From: DAOTVC01 sp034437215 | GTDB lineage: Bacteria > Chloroflexota > Anaerolineae > B4-G1 > SLSP01 | Direction of reading: 5' to 3' | Assembly (NCBI GenBank): GCA_034437215.1 | Contig: DAOTVC010000100.1 | Span: 1-11,715 of the forward strand | DNA: 11,715 bases | In this document: in pieces, positions 1 through 6,346 of the stretch | Layout of the letters: every line of letters starts with the position of its first letter | Numbering within the stretch: the stretch's first letter is position 1 | Made by a program: the position numbers and the translations under genes | Notes under the pieces: generated by a model | Database searches by the model: none | Seen by the model: the letters and a program-made list of their open reading frames with translations, nothing else | What the model was told of the DNA's origin: nothing

Positions 1-888
1 AACGTGGGAGGGTAGGGGGTAGTTGACCGGATCGGGATCGACGCGCTCCACCTTCCGGCTCAGCTCCCGGAGCTCCTCCAATGTCAGATCTCCCAGGATC
101 TCGATCTCCTCCGGATCGTTGGGGCCGTGATCTCGCTGGGCGGCCAGCTGGAGGTAGCGCAGCCCGGTGGGATCGACGCCATAGGCGGTCGCGGCGAGGG
201 CGTCCACGGCCACGGCATTGGTGCCGATGATGAGGATACCCAGATCGACGGGCTCCCCCGAGAGCTCCCCGCCCTTGTGCCCGGCGGTGATGGCGTCGAC
301 GACGAGGAGGTCGGGCGTAGCTGCCGTGATGAGGTCCACGACCTTGCTGTGAAACTGCCGGTGGCCCTCCTGCTGGGCGTCCTTCTGCAGAAGACCTTGG
401 TGGTTGCGGAGGGCACCCGCCACGGAGACGAAGGTGCTGCCCCGCAGTTTGGGTACCTCGATTAAGAAGTCGGCCTCCAGCGCCGCTTGAGGCAGCGCGA
501 CCTCCTTGTCAACGAAGGTCTGCTCCCCCAGCTGCACACTCTCCGTCGCGGCTTCGTCCACGGCGAGGAGCTCTGCGTCCAGTCGCTCCGCCAGCTTCTT
601 GTAGCCGGCCTTTCGATAGGAGTAGCGGGTGGGGAAGCCGGGCAGGCTGTTGGTGCCGATAGTGAGCCGGTTGCCGCTCCCCAGCGCCTGGGCTGCTCCC
701 TCGATGACCGCAGGGTCGGTGAAGGCCAGCGGCGCTATGCGGGGATGCGCCCAGGCGCAGGTGGGGTGCAGGAAGACGGACTGGTGCTGGGGCAGGTCGA
801 TGCCCAGGGCATCGGTGGCGGCGCGCACCTTCTCGGCAATGAGATCGCCATCATACTCCGGACAGCGAGCAATGTAGACTCGTTCCAT
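1..888 (-). CDS. DUF362 family protein (C-terminus outside window)
   Basis: The frame is open from the ATG at 888-886 to the window edge (296 codons, no stop), so the C-terminus is missing. A GGGAGGA ribosome site lies just upstream. DUF362 resemblance is clearest in residues 140-240: a beta strand ending in PKL, then VAGALRNHQG, where the family usually has a GALKN motif. After that comes DLLVVDAITAGHKGGE, then GILIIGTNAVAVDALAATAYGVDP, the typical family core. A following IEILGDLTLEEL segment matches the usual end of the domain. Many DUF362 proteins carry 4Fe-4S ferredoxin motifs; no CxxC cluster motif is visible in this part, and any such module would have to lie off the window. No signal peptide is seen, so it is probably cytosolic. 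The biochemical role of the family is not settled, and none is assigned here. It is divergent from the seven-helix membrane protein gene. Confidence 0.85.
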   Translation of the reverse strand, partial: MERVYIARCPEYDGDLIAEKVRAATDALGIDLPQHQSVFLHPTCAWAHPRIAPLAFTDPAVIEGAAQALGSGNRLTIGTNSLPGFPTRYSYRKAGYKKLAERLDAELLAVDEAATESVQLGEQTFVDKEVALPQAALEADFLIEVPKLRGSTFVSVAGALRNHQGLLQKDAQQEGHRQFHSKVVDLITAATPDLLVVDAITAGHKGGELSGEPVDLGILIIGTNAVAVDALAATAYGVDPTGLRYLQLAAQRDHGPNDPEEIEILGDLTLEELRELSRKVERVDPDPVNYPLPSHV

Positions 889-977
889 GGTTTCCTCCCT
901 AACGCGTCTGTTACCCTCAACAAGCAGGACGGTCACAGTGGATGCGAGTCCGTCCCAAAGATGCGATTTGTAATAAC

Positions 978-1007
978 ATTATAGCAAAAAACGTGAACTT
1001 ACCCCAA
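978..1007 (-). promoter_or_regulatory. Extended -10 promoter for the DUF362 gene
   Basis: On the minus strand there is a perfect TATAAT (983 to 978) preceded by TGC, giving the extended -10 form TGnTATAAT. A weak -35 match TTGGGG (1007 to 1002) sits 18 bp upstream; a poor -35 is usual for extended -10 promoters. The predicted leader is about 80 nt. The rest of the 889-1201 gap holds a heptamer array (separate entry) and a weak plus-strand candidate, TTGACC at 1028-1033 with an imperfect -10 near 1050. No convincing plus-strand promoter could be fixed. Confidence 0.5.
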
Positions 1008-1136
1008 TTCTAACCTGACCGTGCTCTTTGACCTTCTGGGGCTTTGTAATACTCTTTGCCATAAGAGCCCTACTCATGCAAGGCTAACAAGTTGTATGCC
1101 CTTTCGGTCGAACATTAGGCCTGCTTTTCCAGAGTT

Positions 1137-1188
1137 AACTTCTCACTTTCAACTTTCAACTTTTGACTTTTAAACATTCAACTTATTC
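1137..1188. repeat. Heptamer-periodic array, unit AACTTTY
   Basis: Five consecutive 7-base units fill 1137-1171; they match AACTTTC with one to three changes each, and the one at 1151-1157 is exact. Two looser copies of 8 and 9 bases (AAACATTC and AACTTATTC) continue to 1188. The array ends immediately before the ribosome site of the next gene (AAGGAG, 1190-1195), so it lies in that gene's leader or promoter region. The 7-base period without any coding frame sets it apart from simple A/T richness. Confidence 0.7.
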
Positions 1189-1201
1189 GAAGGAGCTTCC
1201 C

Positions 1202-1948
1202 ATGTCTGAGAACGTACGCGCGTGGACGGAGATCGTCTTCAATCTGACCTATCTGGTGGTCGTCTGGGGGTTGGTGATCGCCATGCTGCGGCGCCGGGAG
1301 CAGGTGCCGCCGAAGGCCCGGCCCGTGGCCCGGCTCTTCATCCTGGCCTTCGGCCTGTTGGCTCTGGGGGACACGGGACACGTCGGCTTTCGAGCCCTGG
1401 GCTTTCTGATGGGGAACCTCCACCAAGAGGTGGAGCTCCTGGGGATGTCGGTGAGCCTCGTGGGGCTAGGCTCTCTCTCCACGGCCTTCACGCTGACCTT
1501 CTTCTACGTGACCATGCTGCTCATCTGGCACGCGCGCTTCGAGAAGCCCTACGGTTGGTTCGGAGTACTCCTCTTCGTCGCCGGCGCCGTGCGCCTGGTG
1601 CTTCTCGCCCTGCCCCAGAACCAGTGGAGCCGTGGGGTGCGCGTGCAGCCCTGGTCCCTGCTGCGCAATCTGCCTCTCATCGTGCAGGGGTTGGGCGTGG
1701 CCTACCTTATTATGCGCGACGCCCTTGCCGACGACGACCGCCTCTTCAAGTGGGTGGGGATCTGCATCCTCATCTCCTACGGCTTCTACCTGCCCGTGGT
1801 CTTCCTGCTCGAGCGTGCCCCCCTGCTGGGGATGCTCATGATCCCCAAGACCATCGCCTACGTCGCCATCGCCTGGCGGGCCTACACCCACCTCTTTCAC
1901 CGGCCCGCAGCTGTGGAGCGGGAGGCGCAGGCCGGCGCACTCTCCTAG
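1202..1948 (+). CDS. Seven-helix integral membrane protein, family not recognised
   Basis: This 248-residue protein has seven hydrophobic segments at about residues 10-29, 43-68, 82-109, 118-138, 152-171, 182-203 and 207-229. The positive-inside rule gives an outside N-terminus and a cytosolic C-terminus: basic loops RRREQVPPKAR (30-40), HARFEKP (110-116) and the tail from 230 face inward. Possible functional residues in or near helices are the GDTGH motif at 56-60, the LPQNQW loop at 137-142 and the SYGFYLP segment at 192-198. No signal peptide, soluble domain or recognisable enzyme signature is present, so no function is assigned; a small sensor or transporter-like protein is possible. The start at 1202 is chosen because AAGGAG lies 6 nt upstream. 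An in-frame ATG at 1163 would begin inside the heptamer array and has no ribosome site. Confidence 0.85.
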   Translation: MSENVRAWTEIVFNLTYLVVVWGLVIAMLRRREQVPPKARPVARLFILAFGLLALGDTGHVGFRALGFLMGNLHQEVELLGMSVSLVGLGSLSTAFTLTFFYVTMLLIWHARFEKPYGWFGVLLFVAGAVRLVLLALPQNQWSRGVRVQPWSLLRNLPLIVQGLGVAYLIMRDALADDDRLFKWVGICILISYGFYLPVVFLLERAPLLGMLMIPKTIAYVAIAWRAYTHLFHRPAAVEREAQAGALS

Positions 1949-1961
1949 CCTCCGGCAGTAC

Positions 1962-1979
1962 CGAAAAATCACTTTTTCG
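1962..1979. other. Small A/T hairpin after the seven-helix gene
   Basis: CGAAAAA (1962-1968) and TTTTTCG (1973-1979) form a perfect 7-bp stem with loop TCAC, 14 bases after the stop codon. The stem is mostly A-T pairs and no T-run follows, so termination activity is uncertain. A longer GC-rich palindrome lies about 65 bp further on. Confidence 0.35.
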
Positions 1980-2043
1980 CTTCCTCCGCAGTGCGTCTGG
2001 TCTGTAGCGTTCGGCACTCCGTGCGGGAAGGGAATCTTTAATC

Positions 2044-2085
2044 GTGCGGGGTTGCGCGGCGCCACAGCGCCGCGCAACCCCGCAC
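2044..2085. repeat. Perfect 19-bp palindrome between convergent genes, possible bidirectional terminator
   Basis: Arms at 2044-2062 and 2067-2085 are exact reverse complements around a 4-base loop (CACA). The arm begins GTGCGGGG and ends GGCGC, so the stem is very stable. TTTA lies a few bases before it and TAAAT directly after it, but there is no true U-tract on either side. It lies between two genes whose 3' ends face each other (stops at 1948 and 2212). A transcription-blocking or mRNA 3'-end role on both strands is therefore plausible, but not shown. Confidence 0.6.
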
Positions 2086-2096
2086 TAAATAGGACA

Positions 2097-2147
2097 CCCC
2101 CTCGCCACGGCGCGTAGCGCCGAAGGGGAGGGGGCCAGGGGGAGGGG
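2097..2147 (+). other. Second hairpin overlapping a four-run G-quadruplex motif
   Basis: CCCCCTC (2097-2103) can pair with GAGGGGG (2128-2134), and inside it GGCGC-GTA-GCGCC (2109-2121) forms a compact stem-loop. From 2125 to 2147 there are four G-runs of 4, 5, 5 and 4 bases separated by A, CCA and A, a textbook intramolecular quadruplex pattern on the plus strand. The two structures share bases and would compete. It lies about 12 bases beyond the 19-bp palindrome in the same convergent gap. G-rich intergenic blocks of this style often recur in a genome, but no second copy is present in this window. Confidence 0.5.
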
Positions 2148-2211
2148 TTGTTGAGATCGACTTGAGCTGCGACCTAAGCAACAACCGCCAACGCTCAGAT
2201 GTGAGAAAGGG

Positions 2212-4131
2212 CTAGAACTTCCACCCCAGCAGGTTCCAGTAGTAGAGTACCCAGACGAAGGCGAGGGCGCCCAGGGTCACCAGCGTATAGTGGACACGCG
2301 CCGGGAAGCGCCAGTAGCCCTTGATCCAGACCAGGAAGGTCATGACGAGGGCGTCGAGGGCGAGGACGGCGATAGCGACGGAGACGCCACCCAGCGTGGT
2401 CAGGAGCTCCGTCTCCCCAGTCATCAAGGCCAGCACATCGTTGATGACCACGGCGAAGCCGGCGACGAGGAAGAAGCTCAGCAGGACCAGGGCCACCATC
2501 TGCCACCGGGCGACGATGGCGAGGGTAGGGGGCGCACGATCAGGATCGATTCGGTTCCCTACGTAACCGTAGATGGGCAGGGCGATGAGGTAGGAGAGGA
2601 AGAGCAGCAGGCTGCCGCCGATGAGCAGGTAGTGAAAGGGAGGGGCTTCGTACCACTCCAACTTCTCCAGGGCCATGAAGGGGATACTGTCGAGGTAGGC
2701 GCGTGCCGCCGTGCCCTCTGCGGCTTCGAAGAGGAGCAGATCGTGACCGCGTTCCTCGCGGAAGAGCAGGGGCTCTACCTCGATGAAGCTCTGGGGTCCC
2801 AGAGGGGAGCTCACGAGCAAGCGCCCGTCCGCGGTGGCGGAGACGGTGACGTACTGTATGAGCCCCAATGCCTTCTCCGCTTGCGTATGTGAGGCCCGGT
2901 TCATTCGATAGGAGCCGGTGAAGTGGGCGGCACGTTCTGAGAAATCCGTCGGTGCTGACAGCGCACTGACCCTCTCGGGGTAGTAGTGGTCCAGGAAGGC
3001 GGCGAGGAAGGTCTGAGGCAGGAGCTGGCCTGCGAGGCTGTTGTAGGAGACGAAGACGCCCACCTCCTTTTCGGGCAGGAGGGCCAGCAGGCTGTGAAAG
3101 AGCAGAGTGTCCCCGCCGTGACCGACGACCCGCTGTCCGTTGCTGTCCAGCTCCATGAAGCCGTAGGTCCAGCCGTTGAGCCGCTCGTCGTGGGTGAAGA
3201 GCTGCTGCTCCACCATCCGGCGCGCCGTTCTCTCCTCCAGAATGCGGGTGTCACCGTAGCTCCCCTCGTTGAGATAGGCCAACATAAAGTGGGCCATGTC
3301 GCGGGCAGAGGCGCTGATGGAGCCCGCCGGGGAGATCGAAAGTAGCTCGAAGCCCTCCGGTTGGTAGCTGCCCTCCAGATAGCGGTAGCCCTGCGACATG
3401 TGCGGGGCCAGCCTCTCGGGCAGGGGCTGGGCGGCGGTCGTGTAGTCCATCTCCAGCGGTTTGAGGATGTGGTCGCGCACGTAGGCAGCGTAGGAGAGGC
3501 CCGACACCCGTTCCACGATGTAGCCGGCCAGCGCCACCCCGTAGTTGGAGTAGGCCGTGTAGGTGCCCGGCGGGCGGACCCGGGCCGGGATGTGCTCCTT
3601 GAGCCACTCTCCGTTGGGGACGAGGCTCTCGGGATCGGCGGCCCACATGCCGAACCCCCGATCCTCGAAGCCCGGCGTGTGGGTGAGCAGGTGGAGCATC
3701 GTGATGGGGATGCCGTAGGCGTCGGGGATCTCGAAGTCGAGGTACGCGTTGACGTCCTCGTTCAGGTCGATCTTGCCCTCCTCGACGAGCTGCATCACCG
3801 CCGTCCAGGTGAAGAGCTTGGTGACGGAGCCGATACGGAAGAGTGTGGTCGCCGGATCGACGGGCGCCCGCCCGGCGACGTCGGCGTACCCGTAGCCCTT
3901 CGCCAGGAGGATCTCTCCGTTCGCGACGACGGCGACGGTAGCGCCCGCCACGTTGTTGGCCCCCAGCTGCCCGCCGATAAGCCCGTCGACGAAGGCCTCC
4001 AACTCGGCAGGGTCCCGAGGCCCCTGGGCCACGGGTTCCGCGGCAGCGGGTAGCGGCAGCGGCAGGATAAACACGGTAACGGCTAGTAAGACGAGGAGCG
4101 CTGTCTGAACGCTCCGGTTGATGACTCTCAT
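2212..4131 (-). CDS. Serine beta-lactamase-fold hydrolase with four-helix C-terminal membrane domain
   Basis: The product has 639 residues. A signal peptide (about 1-31, hydrophobic core then PAAAEP) leads into a class C beta-lactamase/penicillin-binding-like domain (about 40-385). The SxxK motif is SVTK at 102-105, with nucleophile Ser102 and Lys105; the YxN motif is YSN at 194-196; HGG at 338-340 stands where classical enzymes have KTG, as is usual in this esterase/peptidase group. After a linker domain (about 395-490), four hydrophobic helices follow at about 499-524, 543-569, 577-602 and 613-635. The catalytic domain should face outside, tethered to the membrane by these helices. Family members include D-amino-acid peptidases, esterases and penicillin-recognising proteins; the substrate cannot be read from the sequence, and antibiotic resistance should not be assumed. 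GGGAGG precedes the ATG at 4131. The gene is divergent from the dehydrogenase gene. Confidence 0.9.
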   Translation of the reverse strand: MRVINRSVQTALLVLLAVTVFILPLPLPAAAEPVAQGPRDPAELEAFVDGLIGGQLGANNVAGATVAVVANGEILLAKGYGYADVAGRAPVDPATTLFRIGSVTKLFTWTAVMQLVEEGKIDLNEDVNAYLDFEIPDAYGIPITMLHLLTHTPGFEDRGFGMWAADPESLVPNGEWLKEHIPARVRPPGTYTAYSNYGVALAGYIVERVSGLSYAAYVRDHILKPLEMDYTTAAQPLPERLAPHMSQGYRYLEGSYQPEGFELLSISPAGSISASARDMAHFMLAYLNEGSYGDTRILEERTARRMVEQQLFTHDERLNGWTYGFMELDSNGQRVVGHGGDTLLFHSLLALLPEKEVGVFVSYNSLAGQLLPQTFLAAFLDHYYPERVSALSAPTDFSERAAHFTGSYRMNRASHTQAEKALGLIQYVTVSATADGRLLVSSPLGPQSFIEVEPLLFREERGHDLLLFEAAEGTAARAYLDSIPFMALEKLEWYEAPPFHYLLIGGSLLLFLSYLIALPIYGYVGNRIDPDRAPPTLAIVARWQMVALVLLSFFLVAGFAVVINDVLALMTGETELLTTLGGVSVAIAVLALDALVMTFLVWIKGYWRFPARVHYTLVTLGALAFVWVLYYWNLLGWKF

Positions 4132-4183
4132 TCTTGCCTCCCTTAAGTAGGCAGGGTATGTTTCATTTGAGTTAAGCCGAGGC

Positions 4184-4231
4184 GTGAAACGTAAACCGTG
4201 AGGCCCTCACGGTTCACGCTTTACGTTTCAG
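4184..4231. repeat. Heptamer-built inverted repeat (GTGAAAC-type units)
   Basis: The block reads as seven-base steps: GTGAAAC and GTAAACC (4184-4197), GTGAGGC (4198-4204), then the mirrored units CCTCAC, GGTTCAC, GCTTTAC and GTTTCAG to 4231. AACCGTGAGG (4194-4203) pairs with CCTCACGGTT (4205-4214), and TGAAACGTAA (4185-4194) matches TTACGTTTCA (4221-4230). The right side has about six extra bases (near 4215-4220), as if one arm gained or lost a unit. It lies in the gap between the beta-lactamase-like gene and the dehydrogenase gene, and the same kind of unit returns at 8666-8717. Confidence 0.65.
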
Positions 4232-4283
4232 CCACGGGTAGCTTACAACTGGATTGAAACACACCCAAATAGACACGCGCCCC

Positions 4284-4311
4284 ATTGTGTCCTAAATTCA
4301 CCCTTTGGCAA
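4284..4311 (-). promoter_or_regulatory. Possible promoter for the beta-lactamase-like gene
   Basis: On the minus strand, TTGCCA (4311 to 4306, five of six -35 bases) and CACAAT (4289 to 4284, four of six -10 bases) are 16 bp apart. The resulting leader would be about 150 nt and would contain the 4184-4231 inverted repeat. The -10 is weak, so this is only a candidate. Confidence 0.3.
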
Positions 4312-4341
4312 GTGCAGAGGTGGATGGATGTATCTTTCTAC

Positions 4342-4369
4342 TTGCATCCCCTAGCCGGACTGCCATAAT
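4342..4369 (+). promoter_or_regulatory. Possible promoter for the dehydrogenase operon
   Basis: CATAAT (4364-4369) is preceded by TGC, giving an extended -10 pattern, with a weak -35, TTGCAT (4342-4347), 16 bp upstream. The start codon follows 35 bases after the -10, leaving a leader of about 30 nt that holds the AGGAGGGG ribosome site (4394-4401). A TATACT at 4381-4386 is too close to the ribosome site and lacks a -35. Confidence 0.35.
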
Positions 4370-4404
4370 AGAGATACCGATATACTGAAGACCAGGAGGG
4401 GACG

Positions 4405-5439
4405 ATGAAACAGGCCAGGATGGTGGAACCCAAGACGCTCGAGATCCGTGAGGTGATGCGTCCCGAGCCCGAAGCCGACGAGGTGCTCGTCGCCGTGCGC
4501 CGCATCGGGGTCTGCGGCTCCGACATCCACGTCTACCACGGGGAGCACCCCTACACCTCCTACCCGGTGGTGCAGGGACACGAGGTCTCCGGGGAGATCG
4601 TGGAGGTGGGCGACAAGGTAGAGGGGCTGCAGGTGGGTGACCGGGTGACCTGGATGCCGCAGATCGTCTGCGGGGAGTGCTACCCCTGCACCCACGGCAT
4701 GTACCACATCTGTGAGAATCTCAAGGTGATGGGCTTTCAGGCGCCCGGGGCGGCGCAGGAGTACTTCGCCGTGCAGGGCTCCAAGGTCCTGGCGGTCCCC
4801 GAGGGTGTCTCCTTCGACGCAGCCGCCTTGATCGAGCCCATTGCCGTGGCGGTTCACGCCCTCCGTCGCAGCGGGGAGGCGCTGGCCGGGAAGCAGGTGC
4901 TCGTGCTGGGTGCGGGGACCATCGGCAATCTCGTCGCTCAGGTCGCCCGCGCCTCGGGAGCTGCGTCGGTGATGGTCACCGATATCAGCGACTACAAGGT
5001 GGAGCAGGCGCGCGCCTGCGGCATCGACGTGGCGGTGAACACCGCCCGCGAGGATCTGGGGGAGGCGCTGCGGGAGCACTTCGGCCCCAGCCGCGCCGAC
5101 CTCATCCTCGAGTGCGTCGGGGTGCAGGAGACCATCACCCGGGCGGTGGAGGAGGCGCGGAAGGGGACGACCATCGTCGTCGTAGGGGTCTTCGGCGAGC
5201 GCCCCGAGGTGGATCTGGGGCTCGTTCAGGACCGCGAGCTGAGCCTCGTGGGCACGCTGATGTACCAGCGGCGGGACTACGAGCGCGCCATCGAGCTGGT
5301 GGCGGCGGGCGCGCTGGTGCTCGAGCCCCTCGTCACCCACCGCTTCCCGTTAGTCTCCTACGCCAAGGCCTACGCGACCATTGAGGAGTCAGACGGGCGC
5401 TACCTCAAGGTGATGATCGAGGTAGGCGAGGATGGCTGA
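4405..5439 (+). CDS. Zinc-dependent medium-chain alcohol dehydrogenase (polyol/threonine dehydrogenase type)
   Basis: The 344-residue length is normal for the medium-chain dehydrogenase family. The catalytic zinc site is visible: Cys37 in GVCGSD, His59-Glu60 in QGHE, and Glu144 in ALIEPIAV. The structural zinc lobe has Cys89, Cys92, Cys95 and Cys103 (CGECYPC then C after seven residues). The Rossmann domain starts at VLGAGTIG (167-174), and an acidic Asp193 at the end of the second strand suggests NAD rather than NADP. The GVCGSDIHVYHG start resembles sorbitol/L-iditol, threonine and sugar-acid dehydrogenases, which oxidise a secondary alcohol to a ketone. The exact substrate is not determinable. 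The protein is probably cytosolic. It overlaps the next gene by 8 bp, so the two are very likely co-transcribed and translationally coupled. Confidence 0.92.
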   Translation: MKQARMVEPKTLEIREVMRPEPEADEVLVAVRRIGVCGSDIHVYHGEHPYTSYPVVQGHEVSGEIVEVGDKVEGLQVGDRVTWMPQIVCGECYPCTHGMYHICENLKVMGFQAPGAAQEYFAVQGSKVLAVPEGVSFDAAALIEPIAVAVHALRRSGEALAGKQVLVLGAGTIGNLVAQVARASGAASVMVTDISDYKVEQARACGIDVAVNTAREDLGEALREHFGPSRADLILECVGVQETITRAVEEARKGTTIVVVGVFGERPEVDLGLVQDRELSLVGTLMYQRRDYERAIELVAAGALVLEPLVTHRFPLVSYAKAYATIEESDGRYLKVMIEVGEDG

Positions 5440-5851
5440 GCCGCTCTACCTCTTCGTCTACGGCACCCTGCGCCCGCCCCGTGCCGGTACGGCGCCGGAT
5501 GCTAGCTACAACTACCCTCACGTCGCGGAGTACGTCCTCGAGGTCCATCCCGCGCGGGTGAGCGGGGCCGAGCTCTACGACTGCGGACCCTATCCCGCCG
5601 CCCGGCCCGGCGAGGGCCTGCTCCACGGAGAGCTGCTGCTCGTCGAGCCGGCCGCCCTCGAGATCACCGACCGCATCGAGGGGCACCCGCGCCTCTACCG
5701 CCGGGAGTGCGTTGCCGTGCAGACCGATCGGGGCAGCGTCGAGGCCTGGGTCTACTGGGCGTCGGAAGCGCTGACTGCCGGCCGGGAGCGGATTCAGAGT
5801 GGGGACTGGTTTGAGCGACCTGGGGGTGATTTGAGCCGGGATTTCGATTGA
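5432..5851 (+). CDS. Gamma-glutamylcyclotransferase-fold protein (GGCT/YtfP-like)
   Basis: This 139-residue protein begins with the family hallmark VYGTLR (9-14), which forms the substrate-binding loop. It continues with GLLHGELLLV (62-71) and DRIEGHPRLYRR (80-91). Glu83 in the latter sits where the catalytic glutamate of gamma-glutamylcyclotransferases lies, and the YRR element after it is also typical. Family enzymes release 5-oxoproline from gamma-glutamyl compounds; some members act on other gamma-glutamyl amines or have no known activity, so the substrate is left open. Its ATG overlaps the end of the dehydrogenase gene (shared bases 5432-5439), which implies one operon. Residues about 20-35 between the hallmark loop and the second strand are somewhat long and Tyr-rich. 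No signal peptide is seen. The stop codon is part of the next promoter. Confidence 0.85.
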   Translation: MAEPLYLFVYGTLRPPRAGTAPDASYNYPHVAEYVLEVHPARVSGAELYDCGPYPAARPGEGLLHGELLLVEPAALEITDRIEGHPRLYRRECVAVQTDRGSVEAWVYWASEALTAGRERIQSGDWFERPGGDLSRDFD

Positions 5852-5876
5852 CGCCCGCCTCTCCCTGCGATATACT
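5848..5876 (+). promoter_or_regulatory. Sigma-70-type promoter for the DUF4258 gene
   Basis: TTGACG (5848-5853, five of six) and TATACT (5871-5876, five of six) are separated by exactly 17 bp, the best promoter match in the window. The -35 box contains the TGA stop codon of the cyclotransferase gene (5849-5851). Transcription would begin near 5883, giving a leader of about 60 nt before the ATG at 5943. Confidence 0.65.
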
Positions 5877-5942
5877 GCCCTCATATATTGGAGCCCGGTT
5901 CTTTGGAAGTAGCCGCGGCCTTTTACTGGCGAGGAGGTCGAG

Positions 5943-6257
5943 ATGGTCATCACGGAAGTCGAAGACCTGTTGGAGTTGCGCGAGACGATGCGTCTCTCTG
6001 ACCACGCTTTGCGGGAAGCCCACAAGGAGAGCCTTCGGGCCAACGACGTCTTCTACGCCTTCTTCAACGGTGAGGTTGTGGAGCACTACGCCGATCGCCA
6101 ACGGGTGCTGATTGCCGGTCCCATTCGCGGCAGCGATCTCAAGCTCCACCTCGTCTGCGAGTACTCCGACCCCGAGGAGATCGTCGCCATCACCGTCTAC
6201 ATTCCCGATCGTCCCAAGTGGGTGAACGAGTGGGTGCGCAGTTCCAATCTAACCTAA
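5943..6257 (+). CDS. DUF4258 domain protein
   Basis: The 104-residue protein fits DUF4258 over its whole length. It has LSDHALREAHKE near the start (18-29, the family's S-x-HA element), the FNGEVVEHY segment (41-49), the LHLV strand (68-71) and ITVYIPD followed by W93 (83-93). DUF4258 proteins resemble small RelE/BrnT-type folds and are often found beside a YgiT/MqsA-type zinc-finger partner, so a toxin-like role has been suggested for the family. No such partner gene is visible here. The gene seems to be a single-gene transcription unit, with a strong promoter at 5848-5876, AGGAGGT (5932-5938) four bases before the ATG, and a terminator 20 bases after the stop. The protein is probably cytosolic. 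The family call is solid; any function is inference. Confidence 0.85.
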   Translation: MVITEVEDLLELRETMRLSDHALREAHKESLRANDVFYAFFNGEVVEHYADRQRVLIAGPIRGSDLKLHLVCEYSDPEEIVAITVYIPDRPKWVNEWVRSSNLT

Positions 6258-6277
6258 TCTGGTGTTGACTGTAGTAC

Positions 6278-6328
6278 GCCCCGGCAGGCTTGCCGAAAGA
6301 CGCAGCCTGTCGGGGCTTCTGTATCTTT
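6278..6328 (+). terminator. Rho-independent terminator after the DUF4258 gene
   Basis: GCCCCGGCAGGC (6278-6289) pairs with GCCTGTCGGGGC (6305-6316) in a 12-bp stem with a single G-U pair. The loop is 15 bases, and TTCTGTATCTTT follows. The tail is interrupted but T-rich. It separates the DUF4258 unit from the GH31 gene, which starts at 6347; no clear promoter for the GH31 gene was found between the hairpin and its start. Confidence 0.7.
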
Positions 6329-6333
6329 AGAGT

Positions 6334-6339
6334 AAAGGA
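6334..6339 (+). promoter_or_regulatory. Ribosome binding site that sets the GTG start of the GH31 gene
   Basis: AAAGGA ends seven bases before the GTG at 6347. An in-frame ATG at 6290 is less likely: it lies in the terminator loop and would place 19 polar residues before the membrane anchor. Confidence 0.55.
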
Positions 6340-6346
6340 CGACGAC

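Noticed and set aside
1137..1188. CRISPR-like or other spacer-repeat array.
   Set aside because: Units are only seven bases and directly adjacent, with no spacers and no cas genes.
4351..5340. Open frame of 329 codons on the minus strand opposite the dehydrogenase.
   Set aside because: It is the complement of a well-supported dehydrogenase frame and shows no motif of its own.
5943..6257. Complete toxin-antitoxin module.
   Set aside because: Only the DUF4258 gene is present; no small partner frame with a ribosome site was seen in the flanking gaps.
6290..6346. ATG start for the GH31 gene at 6290.
   Set aside because: It lies in the terminator loop, has no ribosome site, and adds a polar segment before the membrane anchor.
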